Counted from the stretch's first letter, positions 47,566 through 56,643 are shown. The stretch: 64,000 nt of DNA from JBBRRP01 sp964609655 (GCA_964609655.1 CAZSUA010000001.1:1-64000); one strand, 5' to 3'. Notes: generated by a model from the sequence alone, not told the origin. Program-made: numbers and translations.

Positions 47566-48083
47566 TTGGTGAGACCGACAAAGCTGAGTTGCTGGCAGTC
47601 CTCAAGCGACAGTTGGAGGCAGAGCTGGCCGTGATGGAGCATGCGCATCAGCAGTCTCGGGAAGGCGCGACGCACGAGGAAGCGCGTTCCGAGGGCGATA
47701 AAGACATGCGATCGACGGAAGTGAGCTATTTGGCGCGTGGCCAAGCTCTCCGTGTTGTTGAACTCGTCGAGGGGCTCAACAAGCTGTCGATGCTGCGAGC
47801 TCGAAAGTTTTCGGAGGAGGATCCGCTTGCCATGGGTGCGCTCGTACGCTTGGAAGATCAGGACTCAGGAGATGAATCGTGCTTTCTTTTGGCACCTGCT
47901 GGAGCAGGTGCGCGTCTCTCAGCCTGTGAGGCGGGCTCGGGCAAGGCTCAAGCGTTGGAGGTGGTCGTGCTCACCGCAGGCTCTCCGCTCGGAAGAGCGC
48001 TCTTAGGCCAACGATTAGGGGATGAAGTGGAGCTGATCGTCCCCGCAAAAAAGCGTTCTTACGTGATCGTTGAGGTGGCGTGA
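47562..48083 (+). CDS. GreA/GreB-like protein
   Basis: 173 aa. GTG 47562 overlaps the ttcA stop (GTGA) and has GGAGG at 47546-47550. The N-terminus is a predicted helical hairpin with acidic residues at the tip (THEEARSEGDKDMRSTEVSY), then an FKBP-like C-terminal domain (VVLTAGSPLGRALLGQRLGD, then EVELIVP) matching the Gre C-terminus. Gre factors rescue backtracked RNA polymerase by stimulating transcript cleavage. It is diverged from true GreA, so a Gre paralogue (such as Gfh- or Rnk-like) is also possible. Confidence 0.72.
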   Translation: MIGETDKAELLAVLKRQLEAELAVMEHAHQQSREGATHEEARSEGDKDMRSTEVSYLARGQALRVVELVEGLNKLSMLRARKFSEEDPLAMGALVRLEDQDSGDESCFLLAPAGAGARLSACEAGSGKAQALEVVVLTAGSPLGRALLGQRLGDEVELIVPAKKRSYVIVEVA

Positions 48084-48202
48084 AATCCGCGCCTAAGCTT
48101 GAGCCGCGTGGAGTGGACACCAAGTTGGTGGTGATGCACAACCGGGAGAGGGTTTGCGGGCCGCGTCGCACGCCAGGCGAGCAGCCCTTTTTGTTGCTTG
48201 AA

Positions 48203-48230
48203 AGATAGTAAGCATATGCTTACTATCTTG
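48203..48230. other. Perfect 28-bp palindrome
   Basis: A fully self-complementary 28-bp sequence with core TAGTAAGCATATGCTTACTA, in the convergent gap between the GreA/B-like gene and the mutarotase-like gene. The TAGTAAG/CTTACTA arms match 30050-30067. No T tract follows beyond CTTG. Confidence 0.85.
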
Positions 48231-48298
48231 TGTTCGAGTTTGAGATAGAGGTCACGGACAAGTTTGGGAGCACTTGGGGATGCTCAACCTCTCAAGAC

Positions 48299-49150
48299 TC
48301 AGAAGTCGTAGCGGATGCCAAATTCGGCTGAGTTGCCCGCACTGAGCTCGCGGATGAAATAGGGCTCGAACGAGAACGTTCTGTCGTTACCCCAAATTGG
48401 CAAGCGTTGAGGCGGAAAGTTCGTCTCCGCTAGCACTTGCCCAAGCTTTGGGTGCCGCTGAAGCATCCGCAGGGGCTCAGTTGCTGGCTCAAATTCGAGG
48501 GCAAGGTAATAGCCACGCGCCCAATCGCTTTGAGTTTTTTGTTCGATGAATCCAGCCTGGTTCAGCGCATATCCCGCATTTTCTGGGACTCTTACGGCGA
48601 GCGAGGGCTTGCAACAAGTGCCGCCATCGGTCAGCGGGAAGAACGGATGGGCAAACCACTCGATGGGCAAAGGCCGAGCCCCCGTGTTTTCAATCTGGGT
48701 CTCCGAGGAGAGTGAGCGTTCGTTGAGTGAGACCGTGCGCTTCAGGCGATAAGCTTGATCTTCAAATGTGTCTTCGCTGGTTAACGTGAACGACGTGGGC
48801 GTACTCTCAACCAGCCAGGGTAGGAAGCGCAATACCTCGGGGTTGTTATGCGCAAACGAGGGCTTCAGCTGGCCCGTGCGCCTGACTCGCCCGACGCCAA
48901 TCACAGCGACCTCTTCTCCCAGCTCGGCGTTTTCATTGAGCACGCGTACAAATTGTTCGGGTGCCCCTTGGCCGTGAAAGACATCGGGATTTGTCGCCGG
49001 AAACTGCGGCCCAGCCAAGAGCGGCCCCAAGGCTTGGTCGGTCACTTGATAGATGTAGCCGCCGACGCAATAGCGCGAGCCCAAGCGAGCGAGATCCAGA
49101 GCAGGATCCAGAATTTCCACGTTGAGTTGTGCGTTTTTTAGGTGAAACAT
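48299..49150 (-). CDS. Galactose-mutarotase-like protein
   Basis: 283 aa from ATG 49148-49150. Beta-rich, with IENTGARPLPIEWFAHPFFP, LTDGGTCC and WGNDRTFSFEPYF, the pattern of the aldose-1-epimerase (mutarotase) superfamily; the exact substrate is unknown. The frame is open upstream into recQ, but GGAAT 6-10 bp before this ATG and similarity start here. Its start follows the recQ stop directly, so the two are co-transcribed. Confidence 0.65.
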   Translation of the reverse strand: MFHLKNAQLNVEILDPALDLARLGSRYCVGGYIYQVTDQALGPLLAGPQFPATNPDVFHGQGAPEQFVRVLNENAELGEEVAVIGVGRVRRTGQLKPSFAHNNPEVLRFLPWLVESTPTSFTLTSEDTFEDQAYRLKRTVSLNERSLSSETQIENTGARPLPIEWFAHPFFPLTDGGTCCKPSLAVRVPENAGYALNQAGFIEQKTQSDWARGYYLALEFEPATEPLRMLQRHPKLGQVLAETNFPPQRLPIWGNDRTFSFEPYFIRELSAGNSAEFGIRYDF

Positions 49151-49151
49151 G

Positions 49152-51131
49152 TCATTCCTGTGGGTTCGCTTGCACCACTTGCAGAAATCCCTGCCCATAG
49201 GCAGCAGCTTTGGCGGGGCCGATCCCATGAACGAGTAGGAGTGCCGCTTCTGTCTTGGGACGGAGCGTTGCAATGTCCCGAAGCGTGCGATCACTCGCGA
49301 CCACGTACGCAGGCACGCCTTGGGTTTGGGCCACCTCCAAGCGATGGCCCCGCAAAGCTTCGAAGAGAGCATGCGACGCGGGATCGATGGCTTCGTCGGC
49401 GCGCGTGCCCGCACGTGCTCCCGCGGAGTTGGCCAAGGGCGCGGGCGAACGGTCGCGTGGGGGTAGGCGCAGACGAATCGGGCGCAGCCCCTTCATCGCT
49501 TCTCGGCCTTCTAGTGTGAGGCGGATGAGCGGACGCTCATCTTTGGTGAAGCCCAGCCAGCCGGCGGTCATGCAGCGTCGCAAGAGCTTAGTGAGCCACT
49601 CTTCGGAATAGGCCTTGAGCACACCGAATGTCGGTGAATCCTCGAGCGCCATCCTCTCCAAACGCGGATCTTTTTGGCCCCGTGCGAGCTTCACTGCGGC
49701 CGTCAAGCCAAGCTGCGCGTGCACGCGCGCGACGGCGCTCAGAGCTTTTCTGACGATGAGCGCCGTCTCTTGCTCGTCCGCGTCGTCGTCTGTTGCAAGG
49801 CCCAAGCATACGTCACAGCGCCCGCAACCCTGCAGTGTTTCGGCTTCATCCTCGAAGTAGCGCAGAATCGCGTCGTGGCGGCAGCTGCCCCCCTCCACCC
49901 AGCGCATGAGCTCAAGGAAGAGGTTCCACTTGTGCTCGACCACGTTCGCATCGGGCGCGCGCCCGTCCACTTCCTTCTGCAAGAGCTGGCGGCGGAGTGC
50001 CAGATCTTGGGGTCGTGCTAGCAGTAAACCTATCGCCGGTTCACCGTCTCGACCGGCACGCCCGACTTCTTGATAGTAAGCTTCGATCGAGCCGGGCGGC
50101 CCCAGATGCACCACGGCGCGCACATCACCGCGATCGATGCCCATGCCAAACGCATTGGTGGCCACCACGATGGTTGCCTCACCGTGAATAAAGCTGGCTT
50201 GCGCCCGCTCGCGCTCTTTCGAAGGCAAGCCGGCATGATACGCCGCCGTATGCCACCCCAGTGCCGCCAAGCGCGCAGCTTCCTTCTCCGCGCCTTTACG
50301 CGTGGGAGAATAGACGATCGCCGTTCCCAGCGGCTTCTTGGGCTTCCCGAGCGCCTCTTCCAGCGTCGCATCCACGTGTTTTTCTCGTTCACGCAGTGAT
50401 GAAATTTCCCGCGCTCGCAGGATCAAATTGGGGCGCGCAAAACCGCGCAGCACTTGCGGCGTGTCAGAGCCGAGCCCTAGGCGTTGCAAGATCTCATCCC
50501 GCACGATGGGGGTCGCTGTCGCAGTACAGGCTAAGATCTTGACGCCCACCATCTGGCGCACAAAGTCCCCAATCCCCAAATAATCAGGGCGAAAATCATG
50601 GCCCCATTCGCTGATGCAATGCGCTTCATCGATCGCGATGAGCGGGCAGGAGAGTGCGCGCACAGTCGCGCGGAAACCTGGATAGGCCAGTCGCTCAGGG
50701 GCAACGTACAGGAGCTGATAGTCGCCCCGGGCCAGCTTCGCCAGACGCTTCTTGGTCTCTTCGGGTGGTAGCGTGGCGGCTAAATAGGTCGCAGAAATGC
50801 CGCGTGCCGTGAGCGCCGAAACCTGATCGTGCATGAGCGCGATCAACGGGGAGATCACCACCGTGGTTCCCGAAAGCAGCGAACCCGGAAGCTGATAGCA
50901 CAGACTCTTACCGCCTCCGGTTGGCGCCACCAGAAGCAACTTGCCATGTTCGAGCAATGCCAGAATGGACTCGCGCTGACCCGGTCGGAACTCCGAATAT
51001 CCAAGCCTTTGAAGCCCAGCATCGAGGTCGAGCACTCCGGGAGCTGCCGCCGTCACAGCTTGGGTGTATGCGCGAGCCCGCAGCTGAGAACAAGTGATAA
51101 GGCCGGGCCTTGCCTTCCCGACGCCTATCAT
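49152..51131 (-). CDS. recQ: ATP-dependent DNA helicase RecQ
   Basis: 3'-5' helicase of DNA repair. Walker A TGGGKSLCYQLPG, DEAH box AIDEAHCISEWGHDFRPDY, helicase motif VVATNAFGMGIDRGDVRAVV, zinc-binding cysteines (CRHDAILRYFEDEAETLQGC, then GRCDVC), a winged-helix (RQC) segment and an HRDC-type C-terminus (VAYVV... with LLLVHGIGPAKAAAYGQGFL). About 659 aa from ATG 51131 (MIGVGKARPG); an earlier Met at 51206 adds low-complexity residues. Divergent from the lipoprotein gene, whose start is close. Confidence 0.92.
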   Translation of the reverse strand: MIGVGKARPGLITCSQLRARAYTQAVTAAAPGVLDLDAGLQRLGYSEFRPGQRESILALLEHGKLLLVAPTGGGKSLCYQLPGSLLSGTTVVISPLIALMHDQVSALTARGISATYLAATLPPEETKKRLAKLARGDYQLLYVAPERLAYPGFRATVRALSCPLIAIDEAHCISEWGHDFRPDYLGIGDFVRQMVGVKILACTATATPIVRDEILQRLGLGSDTPQVLRGFARPNLILRAREISSLREREKHVDATLEEALGKPKKPLGTAIVYSPTRKGAEKEAARLAALGWHTAAYHAGLPSKERERAQASFIHGEATIVVATNAFGMGIDRGDVRAVVHLGPPGSIEAYYQEVGRAGRDGEPAIGLLLARPQDLALRRQLLQKEVDGRAPDANVVEHKWNLFLELMRWVEGGSCRHDAILRYFEDEAETLQGCGRCDVCLGLATDDDADEQETALIVRKALSAVARVHAQLGLTAAVKLARGQKDPRLERMALEDSPTFGVLKAYSEEWLTKLLRRCMTAGWLGFTKDERPLIRLTLEGREAMKGLRPIRLRLPPRDRSPAPLANSAGARAGTRADEAIDPASHALFEALRGHRLEVAQTQGVPAYVVASDRTLRDIATLRPKTEAALLLVHGIGPAKAAAYGQGFLQVVQANPQE

Positions 51132-51145
51132 CGACACTCCCGCCC

Positions 51146-51949
51146 GTGAAGTTGTGGATAGCGTGTGGATTAGTGTTCGTTGCCGTCGGGGCTTGTGCGG
51201 GTCCAACGACAGCGCCGTGTACCCCGCAAACTTGGAAGGGCATGTGCGTCGCGCGCTCGATCGTGAAGACGAAGGAGCTGGAATTTCCCGTGCCGATGTC
51301 GGTCTTCGAGGTCATTTTTTCACCCCAACCCAATACCGAAACACCCAATTTGACACCACCGGAAGTCCGTTTGGAGTACCGCGTGCGTGGCATTTACGAA
51401 GAGGCCTTGCGTGCGTATCTGAAGACCTACGAAACGGTGCCGTGTAGCGCTACGCCGCCAGCACCCGACTCCTGCGTTCCGGGTCCGGTTCAAGTGGATG
51501 CTCCAGCGTTCGATCCGGCGACCGTGGAGGCCGCTGCACCCGCTGGCCCTTCTGGTTGTGGAAAGATTGACGCCGGGGAGGTGCAAGCCGAGGGCGTGCC
51601 GCTCAACGCTCCTCCTAGCCTGCAAGAGTCGCTGTTGTTCGAGCAAAACCTGGCGACGCCAGCCGCCGAGAGCGTAAAGCTTCTAGACAAGATGGCAGAA
51701 GATCTGAAGGCGGCGCCGAGCATCGATTGTGTGTCCGTGGTCGGTTCAGTGACGCTCGGTGAGCCTCAGGTTTTGGCCAGCCAACGTGCCCAAGCCGTTC
51801 GAGCGGCGTTAGTGGAACGCGGTGTCGAGGCAGGGCGGCTCAATACCCTGAGCGCAAGTGTGGCGATCGCGAACAACGGCCAGCGCGCGGAAGTGCCTTC
51901 CGAGCGCCGAGTGATCTTGCGCGTGGTCTTGCAGTCCGCCGGAGAGTAG
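51146..51949 (+). CDS. Lipoprotein with OmpA-like C-terminal domain
   Basis: 267 aa from GTG 51146 (MKLWIACGLVFVAVGACAG), giving a signal peptide with lipobox VGAC; an upstream frame from 51110 would spoil the signal. Central proline-rich segment and several cysteines. The C-terminus (LLDKMAEDLKAAPSIDCVSV; LASQRAQAVRAALVERGVEA; NNGQRAEVPSERRVILRVV) follows the OmpA/MotB peptidoglycan-binding pattern. Likely an outer-membrane lipoprotein touching the cell wall. Confidence 0.7.
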   Translation: MKLWIACGLVFVAVGACAGPTTAPCTPQTWKGMCVARSIVKTKELEFPVPMSVFEVIFSPQPNTETPNLTPPEVRLEYRVRGIYEEALRAYLKTYETVPCSATPPAPDSCVPGPVQVDAPAFDPATVEAAAPAGPSGCGKIDAGEVQAEGVPLNAPPSLQESLLFEQNLATPAAESVKLLDKMAEDLKAAPSIDCVSVVGSVTLGEPQVLASQRAQAVRAALVERGVEAGRLNTLSASVAIANNGQRAEVPSERRVILRVVLQSAGE

Positions 51950-51951
51950 GC

Positions 51952-52887
51952 GTGGGGGGCCTGTGCGCCATCTCGGTCGATCTGGATGAGATCGCCTGTT
52001 ATTACGCGATTCACGGGTTATCTGGGGCCAAAAGCGCCCCCAGAGCAGTCTACGACATCGCGCTTGAACGCCTGGCAAGCTGGGCACGGGAGCTCGGGAT
52101 CCCTTTGACCCTGTTCGTGGTGGGTCGTGATCTTGAGAACGATCGCAACCAACGCAGGTTATCCGTGTTGCACGCAGTTGGCTTCGAACTTGCGAATCAT
52201 TCGCTCGATCATCGTTACGACTTGACACGCCTTTCCCACGCGAAGATGCGCGAGCAGGTCAAAGGGGGGATGGAGCGGCTTCAGGAAATACTCGGCCCCA
52301 TTAACGTTGGGTTTCGGGCCCCAGGTTACCTCGTGAACGATGCGCTCCTGCAAGTCGTCCACGAGTCAGGCGCGCTCTATGATTCCTCGGTTTTTCCCTG
52401 CCCTGCTTATTATGTTGCCAAGGCGCTCGTGATCGGCGTTCAGCGCTTGCAGGGCCGCCACTCCTTTTCGCTCGTGGATTCTCCGCGGGTGCTGACAGCG
52501 CTCACACGTCCGTATCGAATCGGGTTTCCGTATTTTCAGCGCGGGGAGGGGCTTTGGGAAGTACCGATTCAGGTGACACCTGGTCTGCGCTTGCCTTTCA
52601 TTGGGACCGCGCTCACGACGCTGGGCGAGCATGGCGCTCGCCTGTACACACGGCTCTTGAGGCAGGAAGCGTGGGTGAACCTCGAGCTGCACGGTATTGA
52701 TTTTCTCGATGAAACCGACGATTTGCAGGCGCTGGCTGTACACCAGCCCGACCTGCGCGTGGCTTGGCTGAAGAAGCGTGCTCGGCTCACGGCGGTGGTG
52801 AACGAGTTGAAAAAATCGGGGCGCAACTTCGTCTGCCTTAAAGAGGCTGTTCTCCGTTTTGGGAGCGCGCCGAGTTTGCTAGGGTGA
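51952..52887 (+). CDS. Polysaccharide deacetylase (NodB homology)
   Basis: 311 aa. The N-terminal AISVDLDEI carries the catalytic Asp pair, NHSLDHRYD gives the metal-binding histidines, and VGFRAPGYLVND matches motif 3. Carbohydrate esterase family 4, removing N-acetyl groups from glycans. GTG 51952 is directly after the lipoprotein stop (3-bp gap). Probably part of a surface-polysaccharide modification set with the next gene. Confidence 0.83.
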   Translation: MGGLCAISVDLDEIACYYAIHGLSGAKSAPRAVYDIALERLASWARELGIPLTLFVVGRDLENDRNQRRLSVLHAVGFELANHSLDHRYDLTRLSHAKMREQVKGGMERLQEILGPINVGFRAPGYLVNDALLQVVHESGALYDSSVFPCPAYYVAKALVIGVQRLQGRHSFSLVDSPRVLTALTRPYRIGFPYFQRGEGLWEVPIQVTPGLRLPFIGTALTTLGEHGARLYTRLLRQEAWVNLELHGIDFLDETDDLQALAVHQPDLRVAWLKKRARLTAVVNELKKSGRNFVCLKEAVLRFGSAPSLLG

Positions 52888-52891
52888 AGCA

Positions 52892-53962
52892 GTGACGCCA
52901 AATGCAATTCGAACCATCTGCGTAACGGGCGCGTCAGGTTATATTGGCTCACATGTCGTTAGCCGGCTTTTGGGTGAGGGGCAGCGTGTGATCGGAGCCG
53001 TTCGTGAGCCCGAAAATTCGGCTAAGATGGCACATCTCCGTGCGCTGCCTGGCGCGGAACGCCTCACGCTGCTGAAGGCCGATGTGCTGGACGAAACGGT
53101 GTGGGATACCGTGCTCGCTGAGGTAGACAGTGTGATCCACTGCGTGGCGGTGGTAAGCTTTGCCGCTCGAAATCCCCAGAAAGAGATTGTCGATGTTGCG
53201 GTGAAGGGGACCGAGAACGTCCTCAGTGCAGCAGCCCGTTCGTTCCGGACCCAGAGCGTTGTGCACCTCTCCTCGATTGCGGCCATGGTGAGCTATCAAG
53301 CCGACCAGGATTATCAGTTTTCCTCCAAAGACTGGTGCAACGATGCCACGCTTGCTACGAATCCTTACGGTCTCGCAAAAACTCTTTCAGAGCAGGTGGC
53401 GCACGAAATTCAGGCGAAAAGCGGCTCAGATCCGACGCTTTCTCCGTTCCAATTGGCGGTGGTAGCACCGGGCTATGTGCTCGGGCCGTTGCTCGCGAAG
53501 GAACATGCGGGTTCGAGTCCCGCGATTGTCCGTGACATGTTGAATCGGGCTTATCCCGGTTGCCCGGATCTCAACTTCAATGTGGTGGATGTGCGGGATG
53601 TGGCGCGGGCGTGTGTGCGCTTGTCCGAAACACCTGTGAACGGACAGCGGCTGGTCATGGTGAACGGACGGCTGTGGTGGCGCGAGATGGCTGCGACGCT
53701 GGCTCGGCTATTCCCAGCGGCGAAGGTGGTGACACGTGGCCTACCGCGCTGGCTTCTTTACGCGAATGCCTTGTTCCAAAAGCGCGTGAGCCTAACATTC
53801 CTCAAGCAAAATCTCGGGCGCGAGCTGCTGATCCTGGAGAGCGCGCAACAAGCACTGGGCCTTCGGTATATTCCGCTTGAGGAAACACTGCAGGCTACCG
53901 CCAATAGCTTGTTTGAGGTGGGAGTGCTGGGTAAGGCGGCCGCTATTCTGAAAAAGGCATGA
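52892..53962 (+). CDS. NAD-dependent epimerase/dehydratase family protein (extended SDR)
   Basis: 356 aa. Rossmann motif VTGASGYIGSHVVSRLLGEG, then HLSSIAAMVSYQ and the catalytic YxxxK in NPYGLAKTLSEQ. Similar to dihydroflavonol-4-reductase or 3-beta-HSD type SDRs; substrate unknown. GTG start at 52892, 4 bp after the deacetylase stop. Its stop overlaps a remnant acyltransferase start (ATGA). Context suggests sugar or lipid modification. Confidence 0.82.
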   Translation: MTPNAIRTICVTGASGYIGSHVVSRLLGEGQRVIGAVREPENSAKMAHLRALPGAERLTLLKADVLDETVWDTVLAEVDSVIHCVAVVSFAARNPQKEIVDVAVKGTENVLSAAARSFRTQSVVHLSSIAAMVSYQADQDYQFSSKDWCNDATLATNPYGLAKTLSEQVAHEIQAKSGSDPTLSPFQLAVVAPGYVLGPLLAKEHAGSSPAIVRDMLNRAYPGCPDLNFNVVDVRDVARACVRLSETPVNGQRLVMVNGRLWWREMAATLARLFPAAKVVTRGLPRWLLYANALFQKRVSLTFLKQNLGRELLILESAQQALGLRYIPLEETLQATANSLFEVGVLGKAAAILKKA

Positions 53963-54162
53963 CAGGGCCTGACACACACCACGCCTCGTTCCTCCGAACT
54001 GAGCGCTTCAAAGGCTTGGATGGTTTGCGCTGCCTGGCAATTTTGCCGGTGATCGCTCACCACGCTACGCCGCGGCCGCAGCCTGGGATCTTGGGAAAGG
54101 GTGCCGTGGGCGTGACGTGAGGCGCGCGTTGCGTATCTTCCCGCTCTATTACGGAGTGCTCG
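53959..54162 (+). pseudogene. Acyltransferase-3 family remnant
   Basis: ATG 53959 overlaps the epimerase stop. KGLDGLRCLAILPVIAHHATPRP is the typical first membrane segment and active-site His of this O-acyltransferase family. The frame stops at TGA 54118-54120. A shifted frame then gives RRALRIFPLYYGVL (54117 onward), which belongs about 35 residues further on in the family. Thus an internal deletion with frameshift, and the rest of the gene (about 300 aa) is missing. Confidence 0.7.
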
Positions 54163-54395
54163 GCGCCTACTTGGGCCGCCCGATTTACCTGAAGGCGTAC
54201 GATCGAAAGACCCTCCTTGCTGTCATTCGTTTCTACGACACCGAAGAAGGAAAGAATGTGATCGCAGGGCTACCCCATGTCATGTCGGAAGCCATGGCGG
54301 TGGGCCAAAAATGGGGCAGAGAGCTTGCGGATAAGTCGCTTGCTGCCAGCCGGCCCCCCGAGAATCCTGCAGCTCCCCCGAGTGCCCAACCTTAA
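54163..54395 (+). pseudogene. DUF2059-like remnant fused to the acyltransferase scrap
   Basis: In the same frame as RRALRIF, the sequence switches to LAVIRFYDTEEGKNVIAGLPHVMSEAMAVGQKWG, the C-terminus of DUF2059 proteins (FYxSPxGQKxxxxxPxxxQxxM). The N-terminus and signal peptide are absent. The junction lies near 54155-54180. Frame ends at TAA 54393-54395. Confidence 0.55.
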
Positions 54396-54520
54396 CGCCC
54401 TTCGCCGTCCTCTTTGCGACGGCCGTGCCCGCTTAAGACCGGCCCAGTTTGGGCAAGCATTTTCGCCACGCCCGTGGCTTTGGGGCTCACTTGAGTTGGG
54501 CTGACGCGATCAAGTGCTTG
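54392..54520 (-). pseudogene. C-terminal remnant of a Spy-like protein (paralogue of 56700-57164)
   Basis: The minus strand reads KATGVAKMLAQTGPVLSGHG, then RRKEDGEGR and stop. It parallels LKPNELAKVLLARGWGEQRG, RRGEDGEGR and stop in the gene at 56700-57164. The nucleotide 3' ends are also nearly identical (CCCAACCTTAACGCCCTTCG in both). Only the last 40 or so codons remain. Confidence 0.6.
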
Positions 54521-55215
54521 GGCCAAAAGCTGCGACCGCACCGAGCCCCTGTTGGTTGTCCAAACGCGGAATTGCACGGCGTGAAGGATCTTCCCAACAA
54601 GCGGCGACGAGGCCAGGCCAGTGCCTGAGCAAGAGTGCCAGTCGCGTTTCGTGGTTGCCCCCCGTGAGCGCTGCGCGATGCGGTGAGACCATGCGAAACC
54701 AAAGCCGCAAAAACGGATCCTCGATGCGATACAGACTGCGTTTGGAATTTCGAGGAGCCTCACCAAACGGTGTTTCGCGAAGCACGAGGCCGAGCCGACC
54801 CAGGCGATCGAAGGCGCGACCCAAGGAAGTCGCAGGCTTGCCAATGCGTCCCGCGATTTCGGAAACTCGGTGCGCGCCCATGCCAATGGCATCGAGAATA
54901 GGCTTGAGCTCTGCCGCAGGCGGTTGTTCCTCTAAGAGGAGTCGCGTGGGCTCCGAGTGGAGCGGGCCTTGTGGAGCGAGCACCAGCTCCACCAGGTTTT
55001 CTCGGGTGTTTCGACCGAGCGCTTCGGCGAGTTCCCAATAGCGCGGAATACCTCCCCACGCCGTGAAGAACTCGACTGCCCGCACCGGATCTTCGATGCC
55101 CAGGAGTCGTACTGCTTCGAACGGGAGTGGGGCGCGCGTTGACTGCGAGAACAAGCCGTCTGCATAATGTTCGCGTCCCCAGGGGACCGCTTCGAATTGC
55201 ACGACGAATTGAGTG
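54510..55215 (-). pseudogene. ATPase/DUF234 family remnant, truncated at both ends
   Basis: Reads FFTAWGGIPRYWELAEALGR, then LDAIGMGAHRVSEIAGRIGK, PATSLGRAFDRLGRLGLVLR, and SKRSLYRIEDPFLRLWFRMV, the middle of archaeal-type ATPases with DUF234 (winged helix then DUF234). The N-terminal P-loop is missing: upstream of about 55215 the frame runs into the divergent hydrolase gene. The C-terminal nuclease-like part is also lost after DNQQGLG. No function expected. Confidence 0.65.
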
Positions 55216-55243
55216 GCACGCAGTATGCTTCCACTAAGCGAAT

Positions 55244-56029
55244 ATGCTTGTTTTACCCGTGCTTCGCCTCGTCCTTGCCCTGTGCGCAGTGGCTTTTTGT
55301 GGTTGCTCGTCGCTGACACCCGCCGAAGGGGCGCGGGACTTTCCGGGCCCATCCACGGAAACGGGTTTTCCTCCGGCGTTTTCAGCTCTCGAGGTACCTG
55401 GATTTGCGCCGGCAGTATTCTATTCGCCCCGAGGAACGGGCGTGCATCCGCTGGTGGTTGCGAGTCACGGAGCGGGAGGAAATCCGGAAGGCGAATGCGA
55501 GTACTGGAGGAAGTTAACTGGTGGGCGCGCATTTCTGCTCTGCTTGCGCGGCACTCCCCTTGATGTGCGCTATCCGTCTGCGTACTACTACCGAGATCAT
55601 TTCGCACTGGGGCGAGAGCTTAAGGCGGCAATCAGTGCTGTGCGACGACAGCACGGTGCGCGCTTTGCCAAAGGAGCCGGCCTTTATGCTGGATTTTCTC
55701 AAGGTGCCATCATGGCTGTGGGGATGATCCCCGAGTTCGGTGCCGAGCTGCCGCATTTGGTCCTCATCGAGGGCGGGTATGAGTACTGGAGCGTGCCCCA
55801 TGCCCGCAAGTACGCGAAGGCGGGCGGCAAACGCGTGCTCATCGCCTGTGGGACGGACGGGTGCGCTCGGAAAGCTCGGAAGGCGGCGGAGTGGCTGCGC
55901 CAAGCAGGCCTCGAAGCTCACGTCGCCTACGCGCCCGGGGCAGGGCACACTCCGGGGGGAGCCGTGATGGGCGAAGTTTCGGCAGCGCTGCCGTGGGTAT
56001 TGGCTGATAGCGACGCGTGGAGGCGGTAG
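55244..56029 (+). CDS. Lipoprotein alpha/beta hydrolase
   Basis: 261 aa. Signal peptide with lipobox (ALCAVAFCGC, lipid Cys near residue 21). The nucleophile elbow GFSQG holds serine, the oxyanion region is VVASHGAGG, and the histidine is probably in APGAGHTPGG. Dienelactone-hydrolase/esterase-like; substrate unknown. ATG 55244. Lies between the decayed ATPase and the Uma2 gene on the plus strand. Confidence 0.7.
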   Translation: MLVLPVLRLVLALCAVAFCGCSSLTPAEGARDFPGPSTETGFPPAFSALEVPGFAPAVFYSPRGTGVHPLVVASHGAGGNPEGECEYWRKLTGGRAFLLCLRGTPLDVRYPSAYYYRDHFALGRELKAAISAVRRQHGARFAKGAGLYAGFSQGAIMAVGMIPEFGAELPHLVLIEGGYEYWSVPHARKYAKAGGKRVLIACGTDGCARKARKAAEWLRQAGLEAHVAYAPGAGHTPGGAVMGEVSAALPWVLADSDAWRR

Positions 56030-56079
56030 GGCGCGATCGCTCCGGCCGCTGCTGTCGGATGTGCGGTGAATTTCGTCAC

Positions 56080-56643
56080 TCATTCCGAGAGCCAAAGCGC
56101 GGAAAGCTCCAGCTCCACTTCGGCAAACGGTTCGGCGCGCACGAACGCGTCATTACCGTAGCTCTGAAGCAACACCCAGTTACCCTCTCCTCGACGATAG
56201 ACCTCAAGAGTGCGAGCCCTTGGATCGACTAGCCATACATGGTTCACGCCTTCGCGCAGGTAAATTGGCATCTTCTGGACTCGGTCCACCCGTGCAGTCG
56301 AAGGCGAAAGCACTTCGCAGATCCAATCGGGGGCAAGATCAAAACCGCTCGCATCCGGCACTTCCGGCATGCGCTCTCGTCTCCAACCCGCGAGGTCCGG
56401 AACCAAGACGTCGGGCCGCAGGTGAAGCTCGGGTTCGTAGAGGATGACCCAACCTCCGGGGCCGCCGCGCCCGCGTTGAAATGGCGAGCCCAAATCCATT
56501 CCGAGCACTGATGCGGCCTTGGCGTGTGGCCCGGCCGGACGCGGACTAACGACGAGCGAACCTTGGATCAACTCTCCGACCACGTTGTCCGGGAGGGCTC
56601 GAACATCCTCGTAAGTGGCGACTTTCGGCGCTGCGGAGACCAT
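56080..56643 (-). CDS. Uma2 family endonuclease-like protein (DUF820)
   Basis: 187 aa, normal length, from ATG 56641-56643 (MVSAAPKVATYEDVRALPD). PD-(D/E)xK motif RPDVLVPDLAGWR with the later PDWICEVLSPST, and the Uma2 signature YLREGVNHVWLVDP. The family is widespread, often in many copies, and biochemically poorly understood. Confidence 0.82.
   Translation of the reverse strand: MVSAAPKVATYEDVRALPDNVVGELIQGSLVVSPRPAGPHAKAASVLGMDLGSPFQRGRGGPGGWVILYEPELHLRPDVLVPDLAGWRRERMPEVPDASGFDLAPDWICEVLSPSTARVDRVQKMPIYLREGVNHVWLVDPRARTLEVYRRGEGNWVLLQSYGNDAFVRAEPFAEVELELSALWLSE

Noticed and set aside
53505..53525. GCGGGTTCGAGTCCCGC, a perfect tRNA T-arm look-alike
   Set aside because: It lies inside the epimerase gene and encodes conserved-looking residues (AGSSPAIV). 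No cloverleaf can be drawn around it, so chance is more likely.
54117..54395. A genuine 92-aa gene
   Set aside because: It is a fusion of pieces of two known families (acyltransferase-3 and DUF2059), both without essential parts.
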